Source: Candidatus Magnetobacterium casense (GTDB taxonomy: Bacteria > Nitrospirota > Thermodesulfovibrionia > Thermodesulfovibrionales > Magnetobacteriaceae). Taken from it: a stretch of DNA of 64,000 nt. Where the stretch lies: NCBI RefSeq assembly GCF_000714715.1, contig NZ_JMFO01000003.1, forward strand, positions 62,001 through 126,000. The letters run 5' to 3'. A program made the position numbers and the translations under genes. The stretch's first letter is position 1. Every line of letters starts with the position of its first letter. The notes below the pieces were generated by a model. That model saw nothing but the letters and a program-made list of their open reading frames with translations. It had not been told where the DNA came from and ran no database searches. Positions 43,906 through 52,219 of the stretch are shown here, in pieces.

Positions 43906-45226
43906 CACGGGCGCCAACAAGGTACTCTCCGTCTATCCGGACAGCCCCGCCGCAGAGGTCGGCATCAGGCCAGGCGATGAGCTGATCTCTATCAACGGCA
44001 ACGCCATCAACGACGAAATAGACCTCAGCTTCTACGCTGCCGATACCACGGATGAGCTGGAGATGGTCATCAGGCGTCGTGGCCGCCTCATAAACGTATC
44101 AATCCCGCTGGATGAGCAACAGTGGTTGGGGATTGAGCTACAGTCGTTTAAGATAAAGACCTGCAAGAACCACTGCCCCTTCTGCTTTGTCTCGCAACTA
44201 CCCAGGGGATTACGAAGAACCCTGTACATCAAAGACGAAGACTACCGCATGTCCTTTCTCTATGGCGGTTACATCACGCTCACGAACCTGACCCCGGAGG
44301 AAAAAACACGAATCGTACAGCAGCGTCTAAGCCCCCTGTACGTATCCGTTCACACTACGGACAATGCGCTGAGGCAACGCCTTCTTGGCAATCCTAATGC
44401 GGTTGACATACTGAATGAGATAGAGTTTTTTGCAAGCAACCGGATAACCCTGCACACGCAGATCGTACTCTGCCCCGGTCTGAACGATGGCCAAAACCTC
44501 CGACGAACCATCAGCGACCTGGCGGGGTTCTTTCCATATGTGGAATCCATAGCGGTGGTGCCCGTTGGTCTGACCGCACACGGTAAAAAGAGGGTGAATC
44601 CCGTTACCAGGGCGGATGCTCAAAGCGCCCTGGAGCTTATCGGCAGGTTGCAGGGGGAGTTTTTCGACAGACACGGACAGGTTATCGTCTATGCCGCCGA
44701 TGAGCTTTATCTGCGTGCAGAGGCAGATATCCCCCCGCTGAGTCACTACGGCGAGCTGCCTCAGATAGAAAACGGTGTGGGACTGATTGCGTCGTTTCTG
44801 GATGGCGCTCAGGGCTTTGAGGGGCTGCGGCGTACCCCCAAGCGGATGGCGGTGACGTTTACGGCCATGTCATTTTATCCGTTTCTGAGGGACTTTGCCA
44901 GGGTGCTTTATGAAGAGACGACCTGCAATCTCAGGGTAGTACCCGTAGAGAACAAGTTCTTTGGTACCTCCGTGACTGTCACGGGGTTGCTAACTGGCGG
45001 GGATGTGATCAACGCCCTTGATGGTCAGATCAAGAGGGGCGAGGTGTTACTTATCCCGGATATCGTGCTCAGGGCCGCCAGGTGCGACCTGGAGCGACAA
45101 AGAAGCGACGATGTCTTTCTGGATGACGTCACGGTAGCTGGAATCGGGGAGGCCCTGAAGGTCAGGGTACAGGTCATAGAGTCCACATTTGATGGGCTTA
45201 TTACGGCATTAGAGGAGTTACGTTAA
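43898..45226 (+). CDS. PDZ / radical SAM protein of the DUF512 family
   Basis: About 442 residues from the ATG at 43898, which overlaps the pgsA stop. N-terminal PDZ-like domain (VYPDSPAAEVGIRPGDELISING), then a radical SAM-like site CKNHCPFCF with YRMSFLYGGYITLTN, and the C-terminal DUF512 domain (NKFFGTSVTVTGLLTGGD, LIPDIVLR). The family is widespread in Clostridia, cyanobacteria and related groups; its reaction is not established. Its last ~57 bp are duplicated 3.6 kb downstream before aroE, showing that aroE used to follow directly. Confidence 0.9.
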   Translation: MSDTGANKVLSVYPDSPAAEVGIRPGDELISINGNAINDEIDLSFYAADTTDELEMVIRRRGRLINVSIPLDEQQWLGIELQSFKIKTCKNHCPFCFVSQLPRGLRRTLYIKDEDYRMSFLYGGYITLTNLTPEEKTRIVQQRLSPLYVSVHTTDNALRQRLLGNPNAVDILNEIEFFASNRITLHTQIVLCPGLNDGQNLRRTISDLAGFFPYVESIAVVPVGLTAHGKKRVNPVTRADAQSALELIGRLQGEFFDRHGQVIVYAADELYLRAEADIPPLSHYGELPQIENGVGLIASFLDGAQGFEGLRRTPKRMAVTFTAMSFYPFLRDFARVLYEETTCNLRVVPVENKFFGTSVTVTGLLTGGDVINALDGQIKRGEVLLIPDIVLRAARCDLERQRSDDVFLDDVTVAGIGEALKVRVQVIESTFDGLITALEELR

Positions 45227-45253
45227 TGATGATAAGTGCAAAGACCAAAGTAA
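45169..45253 (+). repeat. Left copy of 84-85 bp insertion duplication
   Basis: Covers the end of the DUF512 gene and the first ~23 bases of aroE (ATGATAAGTGCAAAGACC). Identical to 48816-48899 except for one extra T after the DUF512 stop. The aroE start here is a fragment, as the frame continues into a MITE-like element. Confidence 0.95.
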
Positions 45254-45261
45254 AAACAAAG

Positions 45262-45429
45262 GTATCCTCTAAGAAAAGCATGGTAAGCCTTATTTTATGG
45301 TTCAAAGGCATGGATTCCTGCTTTTGCAGGAATGACAGTTACAGCCGTTTTCCAATTGTGTCATTCCTGGCTTGACCAGGAATCCAAGATGCGTAACAGT
45401 ATAGTTACCATGAGATATAAAGAGGATAC
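45262..45429 (+). repeat. MITE-like element, GTATCCTCTT family, copy B
   Basis: 168 bp with GTATCCTCTAAGAAAAGCATGGTAA and TTACCATGAGATATAAAGAGGATAC ends and inner palindromes GATTCCTGCTTTTGCAGGAA and TCATTCCTGG...CCAGGAAT. It is flanked by the 8 bp direct repeat AAACAAAG (45254-45261 and 45430-45437), a candidate target duplication. It lies just inside the left border of the TIR-gene insertion. Confidence 0.85.
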
Positions 45430-45463
45430 AAACAAAGGCATTATGCCCATGAGAAAAAAATTA

Positions 45464-45493
45464 TTGACCAAGAATAGAGGCATATGTTATCGT
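45464..45493 (+). promoter_or_regulatory. Possible promoter of the TIR fusion gene
   Basis: TTGACC and TATCGT with an 18 bp spacer, ending about 40 nt before the start codon, in the short gap after the MITE-like element. Confidence 0.3.
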
Positions 45494-45533
45494 CATTATA
45501 TATGGAATGTTTAAGGGACGATAAGGATATAAT

Positions 45534-48521
45534 ATGGCAAAGATATTTATTAGTCACTCATCCACAGATAAAGAAGAGATTGCAACCCCTTTATTTAATC
45601 ATCTAAAGACAAACCACACAGTATGGTATGACAGCGAGCGGATAGCGCCTGGTGATTCTATAGCATCAAAGATAGCAGAAGGTATGGATCAGAGCGATTG
45701 TTTTGTCTTATTAATCTCAGACGATTACAATCAACGCGCCTTTTGTCAGCGAGAACAAGATGCAATAATTTATAGGCATATAAATAAAAGAAAACGTCTT
45801 TTAATTGTCAAAATAAATAATGCCAGGATTAGTAGCATAATAGAAGACCTTAGCTGCATAGAATATACCTCGGACAGCATAAATATACAGTCAATATGCG
45901 ATGCAATAGATAGGAGCTGTAAGACTACTGTCACAAGGGTTGATGAACCTGATTTTTATATAGATAAGTTGGTATCTGATATTTTGCAGTTTAGGTCAGG
46001 TTGTATGGAATTGGAAACGTATACGTACATCACATCAGGCACAATTAAACCTAAAGACTCAATTTTAAATGAAGGTGTTATACTCATAAAGCCTGGTGGA
46101 ACATTCTATAAGCCCTGCTTGGAAGAGATATTTAAAAGAATAGTTAAGAAATGTATAATTAATAAAGTCATAGTTTTTGATGGTAGAGCAATAAAGCGTA
46201 TGGAGTTATTTGATAAGCAGTACAATACGCCAGTAAGAATAGCTACTGGTGATATAAAACTTTCGGTAAACGATTATGAAGAAATTAATCGGATATATAA
46301 CACTGCTATATTTAAAAGAGAATATGGTGTTGCTTACAGTAATAGTTTGGTAGTTCCAGCATTAAAGCTTTGTGAAGAAAAAAACATAGGGCTTGATGAG
46401 TTGACAAGATTATGGGATGAGGGGAGGCAGCCAAATAAATTCTGGAACGGAAGGCATGATGGCCTTAATAAAATAGGTTATCAAAAATCAGTTTATCCTA
46501 TAAAAATAAGATACGAAAATCAACCTGATGTCAGAATTGTAGTTAATGGATATATACCTGGATTAAAAAAACTATTCACAGATGATAAAAGTAGGGTAAT
46601 AGCCTTACATATTTCTACCAATGAAAAATGGAATGATTTGAGGCTTAATTTAATTGGTCATAAATCAAATCCAGATTTATGTAAGGAAGGTACAATAAGA
46701 AAGGATGCAACAATAGGACGCATCCAACTTGATCCAAAGATACAAGGTAATGCAGTTAATGGACAGAAAAACATATGTCATATGAGCGGATGTTTATTTG
46801 ATGGAATGAGAGAGCTAACTGTGTGGTTTGATATGGACACTACAGACACTGTGCTTGGAAGAATTCTAAAAAGCAAAGGAATATCCACAGAACGTATAAA
46901 ACTAGCAATGGATAACTCTTTACCTGATATATCATGGTCAAGTACAAAAAGTAACAATGGAGAAATAGACGATGTTATTTTTCATGTTATTGATGAAGCT
47001 GATGATTTAAATAATTTTATTGTTGAAAATGAAATTCGATCTGATTTATTTAGACAAGTAAGTGATAAAATTATCCAAAGTTATTTTAGAGATGCGAAAT
47101 TAAAAATTAATATTAAAGAAAATACTGATTTGCTTAAAAAGTATAATATTATAAAAAATAGACTTAAAACATTTATTTCTGAGGGGTTATATTATAAAAT
47201 TCTAAAAAATGAAAGGTATTTTGCGCGACGAGTTGCCAAGGTGTTTGAAAATGATGATAATGAAGAGAGATTAACCTCTTTATTCTACGAAGTGGTAAAC
47301 GAGATCGAAAAAATAATTCAAAAAGATGGTAATACTAATGTTTCACCAGAGATAGTGGCTGAAGCTTATAAAATAGCGGCAAATGATATAAAGTTCATAA
47401 GCAATAACATATATAAAACCAATGTTGATAGCCCTATGCTGTTTTATTCAAAGATTGTAACAGAATTACCTGAGCAGGCGATAAACTGTGCCCGAAGAAT
47501 AAGATATAATTTCGTAAAAGAGCTTTCATCAATAAATCCTAATATTTGTAATGACAATCCAACATGTATTAGTGATAGAAAAGAATGGAAAACCTTTGTA
47601 CAAAATGATCTGCAGCATATAGTGGATCAATTTCAAAATACCATATCAGAAAGTCCTATCACGACACTTATACTATGTGGTGGTCGGTCAACGCGTATGA
47701 ATTCTACGATACCAAAACACATATTGCCATTGGGAGAAAAATTTCTATTTGATTGGGTTTCAGATATGATATTAGAAGCAACAAAGAAATCTTCGATGAT
47801 TTATGCAGCAACAGGGTTTAGATCTGAGCTATCAGACCTGGTTTATGGTAATAGAATTAGAAATATTAAAAATGAACTTGCTTTTGGACCAGCGTTCAGA
47901 GTTGCTACTTGCTTAGAAGCCTTAAAAGATAATACTGGTCTTTTTATAGTTGTTTATACTGATATGCCATACATATCTCCAACTAATATTCGCAAGCTAA
48001 TTGAACATTTAAAGAGTGAAAACAGCAATAAAAAGACATTTGGTATGATGACAAGTTTTGCAGACCTAGGTGGTTATGTGATAAGAGATGCTGATAATAA
48101 TATAGAATCTATTATACAGGCAAGAATTGAGCCAATGAACATTAACGATGAAATGGGAAGAGATGTTGGCCTTTATATTTTCTACAACACGCAAGAATTT
48201 AGAGATGCGCTATTGAGTGTTAGCAACTCTAATGTCAGAGGTGAGTATTATTTTGCGGATGTAGTAAATGAATTGTACAAAAAAGGATGGAATATCGTTG
48301 ATGTAGAGGAGACAAAAGCAAACTCACGATGCGTTAATACTTCAAGTGACTTATTGCGTCTTGTCTCCGACATAGATTTTAATGTTAATTTTGATGATAT
48401 GTGTGGTAATTTTAAGAGAAATTATCACATGTCGATATCTGAACATATCAGAAGGAATAACTTGAAAAAGGCTATTGAGGAGTACAATGGCCCATTTTAT
48501 TTTTTTAAATTCCCTGAATAA
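45534..48521 (+). CDS. TIR / NDP-kinase-like / GlmU-like nucleotidyltransferase fusion
   Basis: 995 residues. Residues 1-120: TIR domain (IFISHSSTDKEE; CxxE with candidate catalytic Glu74). Residues ~180-435: nucleoside-diphosphate-kinase-like, with IKPGG (K186), GTIRKD (R389), NICHMSG (His416, position of the phospho-His of NDK) and LTVWF; about 110 extra residues lie inside. Residues 435-700: helical linker. Residues 710-960: NTP-transferase with LCGGRSTRM, PKHILPLG, metal Asp in VVYTDMP (D810) and GEYYFADV as in GlmU. Strongly AT-rich. AAGG lies before the ATG. Predicted immune or stress signalling protein using NAD/nucleotides; no partner gene is adjacent. Confidence 0.85.
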   Translation: MAKIFISHSSTDKEEIATPLFNHLKTNHTVWYDSERIAPGDSIASKIAEGMDQSDCFVLLISDDYNQRAFCQREQDAIIYRHINKRKRLLIVKINNARISSIIEDLSCIEYTSDSINIQSICDAIDRSCKTTVTRVDEPDFYIDKLVSDILQFRSGCMELETYTYITSGTIKPKDSILNEGVILIKPGGTFYKPCLEEIFKRIVKKCIINKVIVFDGRAIKRMELFDKQYNTPVRIATGDIKLSVNDYEEINRIYNTAIFKREYGVAYSNSLVVPALKLCEEKNIGLDELTRLWDEGRQPNKFWNGRHDGLNKIGYQKSVYPIKIRYENQPDVRIVVNGYIPGLKKLFTDDKSRVIALHISTNEKWNDLRLNLIGHKSNPDLCKEGTIRKDATIGRIQLDPKIQGNAVNGQKNICHMSGCLFDGMRELTVWFDMDTTDTVLGRILKSKGISTERIKLAMDNSLPDISWSSTKSNNGEIDDVIFHVIDEADDLNNFIVENEIRSDLFRQVSDKIIQSYFRDAKLKINIKENTDLLKKYNIIKNRLKTFISEGLYYKILKNERYFARRVAKVFENDDNEERLTSLFYEVVNEIEKIIQKDGNTNVSPEIVAEAYKIAANDIKFISNNIYKTNVDSPMLFYSKIVTELPEQAINCARRIRYNFVKELSSINPNICNDNPTCISDRKEWKTFVQNDLQHIVDQFQNTISESPITTLILCGGRSTRMNSTIPKHILPLGEKFLFDWVSDMILEATKKSSMIYAATGFRSELSDLVYGNRIRNIKNELAFGPAFRVATCLEALKDNTGLFIVVYTDMPYISPTNIRKLIEHLKSENSNKKTFGMMTSFADLGGYVIRDADNNIESIIQARIEPMNINDEMGRDVGLYIFYNTQEFRDALLSVSNSNVRGEYYFADVVNELYKKGWNIVDVEETKANSRCVNTSSDLLRLVSDIDFNVNFDDMCGNFKRNYHMSISEHIRRNNLKKAIEEYNGPFYFFKFPE

Positions 48522-48605
48522 GATATAATTATAGAGTTTCCTACAATGCGCCTGTTTATAAAAATCTCAGTGCTTATTGTCCTACTCTATTAAGTATTTG
48601 GGCAA

Positions 48606-48782
48606 AGGTTTTCATATAAAACTCAGGATTGAGCGTTATGGGGTCATAGCAAATCGCATTCAAAGGAGTATGTTATGTTTCTACATTGTAAGATGCTGTA
48701 TTTTAATGGGGTCAAGGGGACTGGTCCCCTTGCGGGGTGGGTCTGAGGGAGGGGCGGAGCCGCCTCCCTTCTTTCTTTTCTT
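48606..48782 (+). repeat. G-rich repeat family, full copy
   Basis: TTTTCATATAAAACTCAGGATTGAG, then GGGGTCAAGGGGACTGGTCCCC, TTGCGGGGTGGGTCTGAGGG and GGGGCGGAGCCGCCTCCC with a T-rich end. It lies just inside the right border of the TIR-gene insertion. The other material in 48522-48874 is AT-rich and shows no gene. Confidence 0.75.
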
Positions 48783-48815
48783 GTATTGCATGCAGCGGAA
48801 TCGAGAATGCCCTAA

Positions 48816-48899
48816 ACAGGTCATAGAGTCCACATTTGATGGGCTTATTACGGCATTAGAGGAGTTACGTTAAGATGATAAGTGCAAAGACCAAAGTAA
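48816..48899 (+). repeat. Right copy of 84-85 bp insertion duplication
   Basis: Second copy of the DUF512-end/aroE-start junction. It contains the C-terminal codons of DUF512 (VIESTFDGLITALEELR) and the true aroE start. An open frame at 48577-48873 joins repeat sequence to this tail; it is a by-product, not a gene. Confidence 0.95.
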
Positions 48900-49696
48900 C
48901 GGGGCTTTTAGGCTATCCCGTTGAACACAGCCTGTCACCGGCAATGCACAACGCCGGATTTAATCACCTGGGACTGGATTACTGTTATCTGGGTTTTCCC
49001 GTGCACCCCGATGCCCTTGGCGATGCAGTCAGAGGACTCAGGGCATTGAACTTCGCCGGAGTAAACGTGACCGTCCCGCACAAGGAAAAGGTCATCCCGC
49101 TCCTGGATGAGATCGACGAGGAGGCCAACTTTATCGGTGCCGTCAATACGGTGCTCAATACGGGTGGTGTCCTGCGGGGGTTCAACACGGATGGTCGGGG
49201 ATTTTACCGGTCTCTGACGGAGTCCGGAGTTGTCATCCAGGGCAAGAAGGTGTTTATCGTGGGTGCGGGTGGGGCGTCGCGTGCCGTGGCCTATTATCTG
49301 TGCAAGGAGGCCGCATCGGTGCACATCTTCGACATAGACCGGGGAAAGCTCGACACACTCGTTGGCGACCTCAGACGCATAAATCAAGCCGTCTACAGTG
49401 AGGCATCGTTATCCGGTATCAGCGCCTCAGACATCGTCCTCAACGCCACCCCCCTCGGACTCAAGAACGATGACCCCACGCCGTTTGACCTTGCACAGTT
49501 AAACCCCTCACAGGTCGTCTACGACCTCATATACACGGAGACCCCCCTGCAGCGCTATGCCGGCGAACTTGGCTGCAAGACCCTCAACGGTCTAAGTATG
49601 CTCTTTTGGCAGGGCGTGCTGGCCTTTGAGGTATGGACGAAGAAAGATGCCCCCGTCGAAGTGATGCGCAGGGCTTTGTTGGATGCCAGGAAATAA
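48875..49696 (+). CDS. aroE: AroE, shikimate dehydrogenase
   Basis: 273 residues, full length. NADP-dependent reduction of 3-dehydroshikimate. Motifs: GYPVEHSLSPAMHNAGF (shikimate site), NVTVPHKEKV with catalytic Lys, GAVNTVL, FNTDGRGF with catalytic Asp, and VIGAGG-type loop FIVGAGGASRAV. Its ATG is only 2 nt after a duplicated DUF512 stop, and thus it originally was translated as the gene after DUF512; now it is separated from that gene by 3.6 kb and may depend on a new promoter or read-through. Confidence 0.97.
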   Translation: MISAKTKVTGLLGYPVEHSLSPAMHNAGFNHLGLDYCYLGFPVHPDALGDAVRGLRALNFAGVNVTVPHKEKVIPLLDEIDEEANFIGAVNTVLNTGGVLRGFNTDGRGFYRSLTESGVVIQGKKVFIVGAGGASRAVAYYLCKEAASVHIFDIDRGKLDTLVGDLRRINQAVYSEASLSGISASDIVLNATPLGLKNDDPTPFDLAQLNPSQVVYDLIYTETPLQRYAGELGCKTLNGLSMLFWQGVLAFEVWTKKDAPVEVMRRALLDARK

Positions 49697-49720
49697 AAGA
49701 AAAGACAGCCAAAGGAAGAG

Positions 49721-50887
49721 TTGGAAACACTGTCTTTGATCGTCAAGCTCATAATAACGCCGGAGTTTGCGTTGTTCATCATGATGCTGTTGTTTCTTAT
49801 GGTATTTCACAAGAAAAAACTGCTTACGGCAATTTCAGGGTTTATTCTTTTGTCGGCCATATATCTTTTTCGTCATGGGACAGGAGCGTACCTTCATCAT
49901 TTAGCTCAACCTGGCGAATATCATCTGCTTTACAACCTGATGCTGCTATTGCCGGGGTTTGGACTGGTGGCATATTATTTTGAGGAGTCCGGCTTTGATG
50001 AGAGAATATCCGGGGTTATTCGTTCAGACAGGGTGCTTCTGTGGGTGGTGTTTTGTCTGTCTATAGTATTGGACAATATTGCAGCGGCAATGATAGGAGG
50101 GGTGTTGCTATTGGCGCGTTATGGAAAGGATGCCCCGTTTATCATGGTTGTCTCCGTAATTGCGGCATCCAATCTTGGCGGCTCTGGTTCTTTTGCCGGA
50201 GATACGACAACGGTTATGTTGTTTGTAAGCGGGGTATCTATCGTGACGCTTGCAAGGGCGTTTGTCGCCGCAATTGCCGCGCAGGTTGTGATTAACCTCT
50301 TTGCCTCCAGGCATGACTCTACCCCCATGCAAGCAGACAAGGACAATCTAAAGCCTTTGAGCCGGCGGATGTTTCTTCCAATGATGGCCGTACCGGGGCT
50401 TGCCTTGGGCAATATCGTGTTTGATCAGCCGGGGATTGGGCTATGGGTTGGTCTGACTTTAGGTGTTATCGCCGGACGTGTCAGATTCCATTGGAAACCA
50501 ATAACACAGTCCCTTGAAAATACGTTTTTTCTTACCATACTTGTGGCAACGGCCAGTCTGCTTCCCCTGGTCAAAATACAACCCGTCCTGGCGAAATTCA
50601 GTAAGAATACCGTTGCTGTCATTTTGGGTCTTCTATCACCGTGGTTTGACAACATACCGTTGACAAAGATAGCTATGGATATTGGAGGGTTTGACTGGGG
50701 GTTATTGGCATATTGCGTCGGTTTTGGAGGCAGCGCCATGTGGTTTGGAAGCAGCGCCGGGGTAGCTATAGCCCTTAAGTTTCCTCAGGTATATGAGACA
50801 AGGAGGTGGTTCAAGCCATTCTTCATTGTTATGCTCGCTTACCTGGTCGGTATAGTCGTTTATTTGAGTGTGTTCAGTTTTTTTTAA
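49721..50887 (+). CDS. ArsB/NhaD-type ion transporter superfamily membrane protein
   Basis: 388 residues, TTG start with AAGGAAGAG just upstream. About ten or eleven membrane helices. Conserved half-site motifs are LSIVLDNIAAAMIGGVLLLAR, SNLGGSGSFAGDTTTVML and, in the second half, SPWFDNIPLTKIAM, FGGSAMWFGSSAG, as in the ion transporter superfamily (NhaD, ArsB, CitM). Likely a Na+/H+ antiporter or anion transporter of the inner membrane. It lies 24 bp after aroE and is followed by a bidirectional terminator. Confidence 0.85.
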   Translation: METLSLIVKLIITPEFALFIMMLLFLMVFHKKKLLTAISGFILLSAIYLFRHGTGAYLHHLAQPGEYHLLYNLMLLLPGFGLVAYYFEESGFDERISGVIRSDRVLLWVVFCLSIVLDNIAAAMIGGVLLLARYGKDAPFIMVVSVIAASNLGGSGSFAGDTTTVMLFVSGVSIVTLARAFVAAIAAQVVINLFASRHDSTPMQADKDNLKPLSRRMFLPMMAVPGLALGNIVFDQPGIGLWVGLTLGVIAGRVRFHWKPITQSLENTFFLTILVATASLLPLVKIQPVLAKFSKNTVAVILGLLSPWFDNIPLTKIAMDIGGFDWGLLAYCVGFGGSAMWFGSSAGVAIALKFPQVYETRRWFKPFFIVMLAYLVGIVVYLSVFSFF

Positions 50888-50937
50888 TAGAGTGGCTCTG
50901 ATTCTTTACTATACGTTTGCAGGTTGCAGCAATAGGT

Positions 50938-50962
50938 GGGGGCAGAGCCTCGCCCCCTTTTT
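50938..50962. terminator. Rho-independent terminator
   Basis: GGGGGC-AGAG/CTC-GCCCCC stem followed by TTTTT, between the convergent transporter and cytochrome genes. The stem matches the core of the G-rich repeat family, suggesting that the repeat serves as a terminator. Confidence 0.7.
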
Positions 50963-50983
50963 CTTAACGGGGGGAGGGTGTTT

Positions 50984-52024
50984 CTAATGAATTGTTTTAA
51001 CAAACTTAGCTGCCCACTTTCTATCCTTGTTTTTATGACAATACAAACAAGCAAAATCTAATGTAACATATCCTCTGGCAAATAGTTTACCATCTTCCTC
51101 GTAGAACATTTTGGCGTTTTCATCCGTGTTAATTGTTACTAAATGTGTTCGAACATCTGCCTTAAACGGTCCCCTTACAACCGCAGATTCTATAGCCCAT
51201 GGCATATGACAGTCTATACACGTTATACCCACCTGACCCATTGGAGTTTCTTTATATTTTTCAGCCTGAGATTTGTGACAAGAGGCACATTCCTTGATTA
51301 TCCCCACCTTGGCTCGCTTATGGGAATTATGACATGTGGTGCAGGCAAGGTCTCTATGCGGACTTACCAGAAACTCCGAAAACTGTTCATGATGGCTGAT
51401 AAATCCGTTTTTTGCCGGAATTTTGTCTTTATTTCCCCTAACATGGCATTTTCCGCAAAGTGCCGCTGAGGTGTCAACTACTATGTTTTTTTTGCTGCCA
51501 TTCTTTATGTGTTCACCACCAGGTCCGTGACACGCCTCGCAATGAATCCCCGGCTGCGCCCATGTCCCTATCAACCCCTCTCGCCCTTCCTGATGACCTT
51601 CAGGATTATAAGCCGTCGTGTGACATGGGCCACAATCGTATGGCTTTTTTTTGCCTTTCTCATAATATACCCATGTCCCTGTTTCTATGTTGTACTGGGT
51701 CTTTAAGTCCGAGCCATCCTTGGCGGATGTAACAATATACCCATTAAGGTCAATGTATCTTACTTTCTTTTGTGCCCCACCTATTATATATGATATGTCA
51801 TCCCAGGTATAACCTTCAGGAATTGGTATGTTACGTTGTCTGGCTTCTTCAGCCCTTGCTAATTTATAAGGGTGTCCTGAAGTGATGTGATCGTTATATT
51901 CTTTTGGGTGACATTTAAAACAGGCATACGCTCCAACATAACCTGCAGGTGACACGTTGGAAGGGGTAATCAGCATTAATAGGAAAATGGTAGCAAACAG
52001 GTATTTAAAAAACGGTCTTTCCAC
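50984..52024 (-). CDS. Periplasmic octahaem cytochrome c
   Basis: About 346 residues from the GTG at 52024, chosen because AAGGAGG lies 6 nt upstream (an ATG at 52045 would place it inside the gene). Signal peptide, then eight CxxCH sites in order: CFKCH, CGPCH, CEACH, CGKCH, CTTCH, CASCH, CIDCH and CLYCH. The layout resembles cytochrome c554 and related multihaem proteins. Extracytoplasmic electron transfer is likely, possibly in nitrogen-oxide or metal respiration. No catalytic nitrite reductase Lys motif (CxxCK) is seen. Stands alone. Confidence 0.9.
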   Translation of the reverse strand: MERPFFKYLFATIFLLMLITPSNVSPAGYVGAYACFKCHPKEYNDHITSGHPYKLARAEEARQRNIPIPEGYTWDDISYIIGGAQKKVRYIDLNGYIVTSAKDGSDLKTQYNIETGTWVYYEKGKKKPYDCGPCHTTAYNPEGHQEGREGLIGTWAQPGIHCEACHGPGGEHIKNGSKKNIVVDTSAALCGKCHVRGNKDKIPAKNGFISHHEQFSEFLVSPHRDLACTTCHNSHKRAKVGIIKECASCHKSQAEKYKETPMGQVGITCIDCHMPWAIESAVVRGPFKADVRTHLVTINTDENAKMFYEEDGKLFARGYVTLDFACLYCHKNKDRKWAAKFVKTIH

Positions 52025-52219
52025 GGCATACCTCCTTAGACTCACAATAACTTATGTTTTTCCGACAACCATGTTGCCCTTCCTTTAAAGTTATCATAAA
52101 GATAAACAGGTTGTCAATCTATCGGATTGGGCATTGGGCCCCTGAGGTTACCCCTTTTGTTTACAGACTAAAATATGTTACCATGTTAAGTAGTAAAAGG
52201 ACATAACGATAGAGATTAC

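Noticed and set aside
45332-45514. 60-codon open frame
   Set aside because: Starts in a MITE-like element and has no homology-like features.
48577-48873. 98-codon open frame ending with the DUF512 C-terminus
   Set aside because: A by-product of the G-rich repeat joining the duplicated DUF512 end.
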